From: Flavobacterium subsaxonicum WB 4.1-42 = DSM 21790
Lineage (GTDB): Bacteria > Bacteroidota > Bacteroidia > Flavobacteriales > Flavobacteriaceae
Length of the DNA: 64,000 bases
Assembly (NCBI RefSeq): GCF_000422725.1
Contig: NZ_KE383909.1
Location: forward strand, 667,178 to 731,177
Direction: 5' to 3'
Numbering within the stretch: position 1 is the stretch's first letter; every line of letters starts with the position of its first letter. The notes beneath the pieces are model-generated. The model saw only the letters and a list, made by a program, of their open reading frames with translations, was not told where the DNA came from and searched no databases. Below are positions 55,107-61,656 of this stretch, one piece after another. A program made the translations under genes and the position numbers.

Positions 55107-55667
55107 CTATTTCACTTTATCAAGCGCAATATTCAATTCCAGTACATTAATTTTATGAGGGCCAAACAAGCCCAATAGCGGCTTATCGGTATGTTGTTCG
55201 ATCAAAGTATTAAGCTGTGCCGGGTCAAGGTTTCTTTCTTTGGCGATACGATTGATCTGCATTTTAGCCGCGAGTACCGATATATGCGGATCGAGCCCGC
55301 TGCCGCTTGCCGTAACCAGGTCGGCGGAAATATCGCTGCGTTTAATGCCAGGGTTAAGGATAAGCAGGGTATCGATACGTTGTTGAACTTCGGCAAGGTA
55401 TTCAGGGTTGGAAGGCCCTTTGTTACTACCGCCCGAACCCGCTGCATTGTATGCCACCGCCGATGGCCTCGAATTAAAATAGCCCTTTTTAGTGAACGAC
55501 TGGCCAATGTTCTTATAATACGTTTTGCCATTATCGGTAATTAGTTTACCGCGGCCACGGTTGGGCGCTGCCTGTGCCACGCCAAATATTAAAAGGGTAT
55601 AGAAAACCGAAAAGAAAACCAGGAATGCTACGGTTAGCTTTATGGTTTGGAAGAATATATTTTTCAT
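55107..55667 (-). CDS. kdpC: potassium-transporting ATPase subunit KdpC
   Basis: A 186-residue protein with one N-terminal membrane helix (LTVAFLVFFSVFYTLLIFGVAQ) and a periplasmic/extracytoplasmic domain. Conserved blocks include IGQSFTKKGYFNSRPSAVAYNAAGSGGSN, DLVTASGSGLDPHIS and LNTLIEQHTDKPLLGLFGPHKINVLELNIAL. It is the chaperone-like subunit that helps KdpA/KdpB bind K+ and ATP. It follows kdpB by 12 bp, and is slightly shorter than many relatives. Confidence 0.96.
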   Translation of the reverse strand: MKNIFFQTIKLTVAFLVFFSVFYTLLIFGVAQAAPNRGRGKLITDNGKTYYKNIGQSFTKKGYFNSRPSAVAYNAAGSGGSNKGPSNPEYLAEVQQRIDTLLILNPGIKRSDISADLVTASGSGLDPHISVLAAKMQINRIAKERNLDPAQLNTLIEQHTDKPLLGLFGPHKINVLELNIALDKVK

Positions 55668-55679
55668 AACGTTTTGTTT

Positions 55680-57719
55680 TTAGATGAATAAGGCAACCAC
55701 AACATCGATAACTTTTATACCTATAAAAGGCACTATAATACCGCCCAGCCCGTAAATAAGCAGGTTGCGCCTAAGCAGTGCCGATGCCCCAATGGGCTTG
55801 TAAGCAACGCCTTTTAATGCAAGCGGAATAAGGAACGGAATAACCACAGCGTTAAAAATAACCGCCGATAGTATGGCACTTTCAGGGCTGTGCAGGTTCA
55901 TAATGTTTAAACCCTGTAAGGCCGGTATGGCTGTAATAAACAGCGCAGGGATTATGGCAAAATACTTGGCAACATCGTTAGCAATGCTAAAGGTGGTTAG
56001 CGTACCACGCGTCATTAACAATTGTTTGCCAATCTCTACAATTTCAATAAGTTTGGTAGGGTCGTTATCCAAATCTACCATGTTACCGGCCTCTTTAGCA
56101 GCCTGTGTACCACTGTTCATGGCAACACCTACATCGGCCTGGGCAAGGGCGGGGGCATCGTTAGTGCCATCGCCCATCATGGCTACCAGTTTGCCTTTTT
56201 GCTGTTCGGCTTTTATGTAATTCATTTTATCTTCGGGCTTGGCTTCGGCAATAAAATCATCCACACCGGCCTTTTCGGCAATAAAACGGGCTGTAAGTGG
56301 GTTATCGCCCGTAACCATTACGGTTTTTACCCCCATTTTTCTAAGCCTTTCAAAACGCTCCTGTATACCGGTTTTTATAATATCCTGTAGCTCTATAACG
56401 CCCAATACCTTCTCATTCTGGCTAACCACAAGCGGGGTACCACCGTTACCGGCTATTTCGGCAACCTTATTGGCTACGCTTTCAGGGTAGGTATTACCGC
56501 TTTTTTCTACAATGGTTTTAATCGAATCGGATGCGCCTTTGCGTATCCTAATGCCTTCGAGATCAATCCCCGAACTACGGGTCTCGGCAGTAAATTTTAT
56601 AAAGATGGGATTAGCAACATTAAAGCTCGATGGGTTAATGCCTGCCAGTTCTATTATCGACTTACCCTCGGGCGTTTCATCCGAAAAAGAACTTAAAACC
56701 GCAGCTTTTATAAAGTCTTTTTCGTCGATGCCTTCAGCCGGATAAAAGTGCGTGGCCTTACGGTTACCAATGGTAATGGTTCCGGTTTTATCCAAAAGCA
56801 AGACATCAATATCGCCGGCAGTTTCTACCGCTTTGCCGCTTTTTGTAATAACATTGGCGCGCAGTGCCCTGTCCATACCCGCAATACCAATGGCCGATAG
56901 CAACCCACCAATAGTAGTAGGTATTAGGCATACAAAGAGTGCAATAAAAGCCGCAATAGTTATGGGTGCGTTGCTAAAATCGGCAAAGGGTTTTAGGGTT
57001 ACACATACAATAATAAAGATGAGCGTAAAACCGGCAAGCAGTATGGTAAGTGCAATTTCGTTAGGTGTTTTTTGTCTTGATGCACCCTCTACCAAAGCAA
57101 TCATCTTATCTAAAAAGCTCTCGCCCGGCTCGGTGGTTACCCTTACTTTTATTTTATCCGATAATACCTTAGTACCCCCCGTAACCGAACTCTTATCACC
57201 ACCCGATTCGCGTATAACAGGGGCACTCTCGCCGGTAATGGCACTTTCATCAATGGTAGCAATACCCTCAATTATTTCGCCATCGGTAGGTATGGTGTCT
57301 CCCTCTTCGCAAACAAATACATCGCCTTTAGCTAATGATGATGAGGGCACAACCGTAACTTCATCCAGGTAGATATCGCCTACAGGCACTATTTTTTTAG
57401 CGGGGGTTTCTTCGCGGGTTTTGCGCAGGCTGTCGGCTTGTGCCTTGCCGCGTGCCTCGGCTATGGCTTCGGCAAAATTGGCAAACAAAAGAGTAAACAA
57501 CAGCACCAGGAATATTACAAAGTTGTAGGCAAAACTGCCCTGGCTTTGCTCTCCGGTAAGTATCCAGATGCAAACGGCAAGCATTACCGCCGTACCAATT
57601 TCTACTGTAAACATTATGGGGTTGCGTATGAGGCTTTTCGGACTCAGTTTTATAACAGACTGTTTCAAGGCTTCGAGCACCAGCTCTTTTTGAAACAGCG
57701 ATTTATTTTGGGTTTTCAT
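55680..57719 (-). CDS. kdpB: potassium-transporting P-type ATPase subunit KdpB
   Basis: A 679-residue P-type ATPase. TGES is at 162-165, the phosphorylated D310 in [17 protein letters not shown] and [21 protein letters not shown] complete the motor. Membrane helices occur near 35-80, 220-275 and at the C-terminus. It drives ATP-dependent K+ import with KdpA. The position between kdpA and kdpC is canonical, with 9- and 12-bp gaps. Confidence 0.98.
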   Translation of the reverse strand: MKTQNKSLFQKELVLEALKQSVIKLSPKSLIRNPIMFTVEIGTAVMLAVCIWILTGEQSQGSFAYNFVIFLVLLFTLLFANFAEAIAEARGKAQADSLRKTREETPAKKIVPVGDIYLDEVTVVPSSSLAKGDVFVCEEGDTIPTDGEIIEGIATIDESAITGESAPVIRESGGDKSSVTGGTKVLSDKIKVRVTTEPGESFLDKMIALVEGASRQKTPNEIALTILLAGFTLIFIIVCVTLKPFADFSNAPITIAAFIALFVCLIPTTIGGLLSAIGIAGMDRALRANVITKSGKAVETAGDIDVLLLDKTGTITIGNRKATHFYPAEGIDEKDFIKAAVLSSFSDETPEGKSIIELAGINPSSFNVANPIFIKFTAETRSSGIDLEGIRIRKGASDSIKTIVEKSGNTYPESVANKVAEIAGNGGTPLVVSQNEKVLGVIELQDIIKTGIQERFERLRKMGVKTVMVTGDNPLTARFIAEKAGVDDFIAEAKPEDKMNYIKAEQQKGKLVAMMGDGTNDAPALAQADVGVAMNSGTQAAKEAGNMVDLDNDPTKLIEIVEIGKQLLMTRGTLTTFSIANDVAKYFAIIPALFITAIPALQGLNIMNLHSPESAILSAVIFNAVVIPFLIPLALKGVAYKPIGASALLRRNLLIYGLGGIIVPFIGIKVIDVVVALFI

Positions 57720-57728
57720 TTGTTGTGA

Positions 57729-59420
57729 TTAATTAAGCAGTGAGAAATATTCGGCTATGGGGCCAAGTGCCAGGGCGGGGAAGAAGGATAGCGCTGCGAT
57801 AATAAATATCACGGCAAAAACCATTAACCCAAAGGTGGATGTGTCGGTTTTTAGCGTACCCGAACTCTCCGGCACGTGTTTTTTGGCTGCCAGTATACCT
57901 GCTATGGCAATAGGGCCAATTATGGGCAAAAAGCGCGATAACAGCAGCACTACACCGGTTGTAATATTCCACCACGGGTTGTTGTCGCCAAGGCCTTCCA
58001 TACCGCTGCCGTTATTAGCCGACGCTGAGGTAAACTCATACAATATCTCGCTAAAACCGTGGTAGCCGGGATTGTTAAGCGTGCTTGCTCCATATTCTGC
58101 AAAAGCGGTAGATAACGCCGTTCCGCTTAAGATAAGCAGCGTATGAAGCAACGCGATTATCATGGCAATCTTCATTTCGCGGGCTTCTATCTTTTTGCCT
58201 AAAAATTCGGGTGTACGGCCAACCATTAGTCCGCTTATAAATACAGCCAATATTATAAAAATGTAAAAGTTAAGCAGGCCCACGCCGCAGCCGCCGTAAA
58301 AGCAGTTAACCATCATGGCAAGCAATTGCATTAATCCTGATAACGGCATGGCACTGTCGTGCATGGAGTTAACCGACCCGGTTGAGATTACCGTTGTGGC
58401 AATGCTCCAAAAACCCGATGCTGCTGCCCCAAAGCGTACTTCTTTACCCTCGGTAGCGCCCATGCCGGTATTAATACCCATTTTGGTTAGGGCAGGGTTG
58501 CCGTTCATCTCCGCAATTACAGTTGGGATAGCTAATAGTAAAAAGCCGACTGTCATTACCCCAAAGATCATTAGTGCCAGTTTTTTACGGTTGAGGTAAA
58601 AGCCTAAGGCAAATATCATGGCAAAGGGAACCAGCATCTGGGCTCCCAGTTCTACCATATTGGTCAGGTAGGTGGGATTTTCCAGCGGGTGTGCCGAGTT
58701 AGCCCCAAAAAAGCCGCCACCGTTGGTGCCTATATGTTTTATGGCTGTAAAAGCGGCTACCGGCCCGGTAGATACATTAACGGTTTCGCCCTGTAGGGTT
58801 GTCATTTGTTGTTTGCCATCAAACGTCATGGGGGTGCCGTTAAACACCAGTATAATGGCTGTTATTACAGATAATGGCAATAAAATACGGGTACACGATT
58901 TTATAAGATACACATAAAAATTGCCCAGTTTATCGGTAGTGCGTTCTTTAAGCGCATTAAACAATATTGCGGCGGTTGTTAGCCCCGTAGCGGCCGATAC
59001 AAACTGCAAAAACATTAAAAACAGCTGCCCAAAATAGCTCAGCCCCGTTTCGCCGCTGTAGTGCTGCAGGTTGCAGTTAACTACGAACGATATGGCAGTG
59101 TTAAAAGCCAGATCGGCACTCATGCCGGGGTTGTTGTCCGGGTTTAGGGGTAGCCACCCCTGACACATTAGTACGAACATGCTTAGCAGAAACCACACAA
59201 AATTTATGGTTAGCAGTATTTTTAAGTGCTGTTTCCAGCCCATTTCTTCGTTAGGGCTAATGCCGCAAAAACGGTATAATAATTTTTCGAATGGATTAAA
59301 AATCCCATCGGTAAAAGTGCTGTCGCCGTTGTAAACCCGCGCTATGTACCTGCCCAACGGTATGGCAAAGGCAACGGTAAGTACAAAGACCAGTACAATG
59401 CCTAAAATTTCGGTATTCAT
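57729..59420 (-). CDS. kdpA: potassium-transporting ATPase subunit KdpA
   Basis: A 563-residue, mostly hydrophobic channel-like subunit with about ten membrane helices. Selectivity-filter-like loops are seen in NCNLQHYSGE, IGTNGGGFFGANSAHP, and SANNGSGMEGLGDN. It binds K+ in the inner membrane and passes it on through the KdpB motor. The kdpF gene begins 31 bp upstream of it (stop at 59452). Confidence 0.98.
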   Translation of the reverse strand: MNTEILGIVLVFVLTVAFAIPLGRYIARVYNGDSTFTDGIFNPFEKLLYRFCGISPNEEMGWKQHLKILLTINFVWFLLSMFVLMCQGWLPLNPDNNPGMSADLAFNTAISFVVNCNLQHYSGETGLSYFGQLFLMFLQFVSAATGLTTAAILFNALKERTTDKLGNFYVYLIKSCTRILLPLSVITAIILVFNGTPMTFDGKQQMTTLQGETVNVSTGPVAAFTAIKHIGTNGGGFFGANSAHPLENPTYLTNMVELGAQMLVPFAMIFALGFYLNRKKLALMIFGVMTVGFLLLAIPTVIAEMNGNPALTKMGINTGMGATEGKEVRFGAAASGFWSIATTVISTGSVNSMHDSAMPLSGLMQLLAMMVNCFYGGCGVGLLNFYIFIILAVFISGLMVGRTPEFLGKKIEAREMKIAMIIALLHTLLILSGTALSTAFAEYGASTLNNPGYHGFSEILYEFTSASANNGSGMEGLGDNNPWWNITTGVVLLLSRFLPIIGPIAIAGILAAKKHVPESSGTLKTDTSTFGLMVFAVIFIIAALSFFPALALGPIAEYFSLLN

Positions 59421-59451
59421 AAGTAAAAGTTAGAGGTTGTGCGTAGTGCGG

Positions 59452-59529
59452 CTAAAATTTCTCGGGTTTTATAAGCACATAACATATGTACCCAAAAACA
59501 AAAAGTGCTATAATAAAAAGTGCTGCCAT
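59452..59529 (-). CDS. kdpF: KdpF small membrane subunit
   Basis: A 25-residue peptide, shorter than most gene finders report. It is a single membrane helix (ALFIIALFVFGYICYVLIKPEKF). The end VLIKPEKF matches the conserved C-terminus of KdpF. Its place immediately before kdpA is canonical. KdpF stabilises the KdpABC complex in E. coli. The stop is 31 bp before kdpA. Confidence 0.92.
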   Translation of the reverse strand: MAALFIIALFVFGYICYVLIKPEKF

Positions 59530-59534
59530 AATGG

Positions 59535-59621
59535 TTAGATTTTATCAAAAAAGTCGATTGCTTTAAAGCAGAAAGCAAACAGCACTATGCCGGTTGCCGT
59601 TAAGATTATTGTAAGTATCAT
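59535..59621 (-). CDS. 28-residue membrane microprotein upstream of kdpF
   Basis: A short frame that ends 5 bp before kdpF and reads as one hydrophobic helix followed by an amphipathic charged end (TGIVLFAFCFK, then AIDFFDKI). Composition, tight spacing and the lack of rare or odd codons suggest a real gene. Its spacer to the preceding gene is filled by a 7-bp tandem repeat reaching to 3 bases before the ATG. The function is unknown; an accessory peptide of the Kdp complex is the obvious guess. Confidence 0.65.
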   Translation of the reverse strand: MILTIILTATGIVLFAFCFKAIDFFDKI

Positions 59622-59623
59622 TA

Positions 59624-59679
59624 TCTATTGTCTATTATCTATTATCTATTGTCTATTGTCTATTGTCTATTGTCTATTG
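59624..59679. repeat. 8-copy heptanucleotide tandem repeat in the kdp leader
   Basis: Eight 7-bp units in register, six TCTATTG and two TCTATTA (CAATAGA/TAATAGA on the transcribed strand). They end three bases before the start of the 28-residue microprotein gene on the minus strand. The same unit occurs at 5144-5168, and a relative at 29786-29846. Confidence 0.9.
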
Positions 59680-59685
59680 TGGGGG

Positions 59686-59967
59686 TTACACGCCCGATGT
59701 ATTTACCTGTTTAATATATTCTGCCCTTAATGTGGCCGGAAAAAGGTTGGCAATGCTGCAATGGTGTACTTCCATAAAGGTGGAAACCGAAAACACATAC
59801 ACATTGCTAATGGCGCTCTTGGTTTCGGTAGTGCCGTTAAGCAGGAGTTTCTCGGCAACAGCCAGGCATTTTTTAGCCCTGATGATGTTGCCTTTAATAA
59901 TTAGGGCGGTGGTTAGATCGGCAAATTTTTGCGCTTTGGCATAAACATTTAAAGCCTTGTTTTTCAT
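59686..59967 (-). CDS. small hypothetical protein at the head of the kdp operon
   Basis: A 93-residue cytoplasmic protein, mostly helical (KALNVYAKAQKFADLTTALIIKG, RAKKCLAVAEKLLLNG, then ISNVYVFSVSTFMEVHHCSIANLFP, and a TLRAEYIKQVNTSGV end). I recall similar small proteins beside kdp genes in other Bacteroidota, but could not verify this. No catalytic motif is evident; the MEVHHC cluster could bind metal. Met at 59967 is preferred, though the frame extends to 59994. It is probably the first gene of the kdp transcript, since a terminator separates it from the response regulator upstream. Confidence 0.65.
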   Translation of the reverse strand: MKNKALNVYAKAQKFADLTTALIIKGNIIRAKKCLAVAEKLLLNGTTETKSAISNVYVFSVSTFMEVHHCSIANLFPATLRAEYIKQVNTSGV

Positions 59968-60082
59968 GTTACGATACATTTTGTGTTCGTACACCTAATG
60001 CCAATTAACATGCCTGTAATAATTAGGATGGCCTAATCTATTGAAGGATTGAAGGTTGAATGATTTTCGGCTTTATGACAAA

Positions 60083-60110
60083 TAAAAAACCCTATCATTT
60101 TGATAGGGTT
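60083..60110 (-). terminator. terminator of the sigma-54 response-regulator gene
   Basis: On the minus strand AACCCTATCA, loop AAA, TGATAGGGTT, then a T-rich tail at 60087-60083. It lies about 80 bp past the stop, and a half copy (AACGATAGGGTT) occurs at 60121-60132. Confidence 0.75.
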
Positions 60111-60189
60111 GGTACTTTTAAAACGATAGGGTTATGCATGTCAAACTCAGCTTTGTAACTATGTTACTCAGCCACTTTGCCACTTTATT

Positions 60190-61545
60190 TTACTGTATCT
60201 TATATTCGTCGAGCTTTCGGTAAAGCGTGGTAAGGGCAATATTGAGCAGGCGTGCCGTTTCGGTTTTATTGCCATTGGTATGGTTCATTACTTTCTGTAT
60301 GTGGATCTTTTCGGCGGAAGCCAGCGAAAATGCCGATAGCACTTTTGTCTCGCCTGTAGCGGTATCCGGCTCTGTGAGCTGCTGCATTTCAAACGGAAGG
60401 CTTGCCGGGGTCAAAGCAGCGCCATTCTCTAAAATTACGCTGCGCTCTATTACATTTTTAAGTTCGCGTATGTTGCCGGGCCAGTTGTGCAGTTTAAGTA
60501 ATTGCACAAACTCCACCGAAAGTGATGTTATCTTTTTGTTGGTCTTTAGGTTAAAAGCGGTTAGAAAGTGCTTTGCCAAAGGCTCAATATCAGGTATGCG
60601 CTGCCTTAACGACGGCAACTCTATCTGAAAGATGGATAAGCGGTAATACAAATCCTGCCTAAAGTGCCCGGCTTGTATTTCGCGGGCCAGGTTACGGTTG
60701 GTGGCGGCTATAATACGCACATTGACTTTAGTTACCTTGCTTTCGCCCACCTTTATATATTCGCCATTTTCTATAACGCGCAGTAGTTTGGCCTGCAGGT
60801 CTATGGGCATTTCGCCTACTTCATCTAAAAATATGGTGCCATTGTTGGCTTCTTCAAATAAGCCTTTTTTATCTTTTAAAGCACCGGTAAAAGCGCCGGC
60901 GGCATGGCCAAACATTTCGCTTTCCAATAAATCATGGCTAAATGCCGAGCAGTTAATAGCAACAAAGCTTTTGTTTTTTCGGGTGCCCGACTGGTGTATG
61001 GCGTTGGCAAATACCTCTTTACCGGTACCGGTTTCGCCGGTAAGCAGCACGGTAGTGTCTATAGGTGCCACTTTTTTAGCCAGCTCTATAGCTTGTAGTA
61101 TCGATTTGGAGGTGCCAATTATCCCCTCAAAAGAAAATTTGGTTTCCAACTGGGCCTCCAGTTGTATAATGCGCTGTGTAAGGCTGCTTTTTTCTATAGC
61201 GCGGTGTATTAGCGGAATAATCTTATTGTTGTCGTCGCCTTTTACTATATAATCAAACGCACCATTTTTAATGGCCTGCACACCATCAGGAATGTTTCCA
61301 TAGGCGGTTAATAGTATTACTTCGGCCTGGGGTGCTTTTTGTTTGATGATGGCTGTAAGGTCTACACCGTTGCCATCGGGCAGCTTAACATCGCACAAAA
61401 CAACATCTATGCTGTTTTGCTCCAGCTTTTTTAATCCTGATTTGCAGTCGCCCGCCTGTACCACATCAAAACCTTCAAGGCTTATAATGCGCGCCATAAG
61501 GGTACGCAGTTTTTCTTCGTCGTCTATTATCAGGATTTTTTTCAC
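60190..61545 (-). CDS. NtrC-type sigma-54-dependent response regulator
   Basis: A 451-residue regulator. The receiver has D52 in CDVKLPDG, with the acidic pair in IIDDEEK and a lysine in YIVKGDD. The AAA+ domain (about 140-370) has Walker A GETGTGKE, intact GAFTGA for sigma-54 contact, Walker B GTIFLDEVGEMP and the arginine-finger region. A Fis-type helix-turn-helix ends the protein (ETARLLNIALTTLYRKLDEYKI). It sits at the head of the kdp locus, where an OmpR-type KdpE would be expected, so it probably answers to the histidine kinase at the far end and drives a sigma-54 promoter. Confidence 0.95.
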   Translation of the reverse strand: MKKILIIDDEEKLRTLMARIISLEGFDVVQAGDCKSGLKKLEQNSIDVVLCDVKLPDGNGVDLTAIIKQKAPQAEVILLTAYGNIPDGVQAIKNGAFDYIVKGDDNNKIIPLIHRAIEKSSLTQRIIQLEAQLETKFSFEGIIGTSKSILQAIELAKKVAPIDTTVLLTGETGTGKEVFANAIHQSGTRKNKSFVAINCSAFSHDLLESEMFGHAAGAFTGALKDKKGLFEEANNGTIFLDEVGEMPIDLQAKLLRVIENGEYIKVGESKVTKVNVRIIAATNRNLAREIQAGHFRQDLYYRLSIFQIELPSLRQRIPDIEPLAKHFLTAFNLKTNKKITSLSVEFVQLLKLHNWPGNIRELKNVIERSVILENGAALTPASLPFEMQQLTEPDTATGETKVLSAFSLASAEKIHIQKVMNHTNGNKTETARLLNIALTTLYRKLDEYKIQ

Positions 61546-61622
61546 CGTAAGGTTATAAGTTGAATAATTAGTAAAGGTGGTTTGCAGGCAGTAAAGTTAT
61601 CAAATTAAAAGGTTGGTAAACA

Positions 61623-61648
61623 TAAAAAAGCCACCCTGAGGTGGCTTT
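61623..61648 (-). terminator. terminator of the MscS-type gene
   Basis: AAAGCCACC (61627-61635), loop CTGA, GGTGGCTTT (61640-61648). On the minus strand the stem is followed by TTTTTTATG, giving a classic terminator 9 bp past the stop. Confidence 0.85.
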
Positions 61649-61656
61649 AATTTAAG

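Noticed and set aside
59624..59679. Possible CRISPR array
   Set aside because: Units are 7 bp with no spacers, and no cas genes are in the window.
59988..60004. A sigma-54-like promoter (TTGGCATTAGGTGTAC on the minus strand) before the small kdp gene
   Set aside because: The -24 TGGCA is good, but the -12 element has AC in place of GC and would start only about 10 bases before the chosen Met. A search with aligned kdp leaders would decide.
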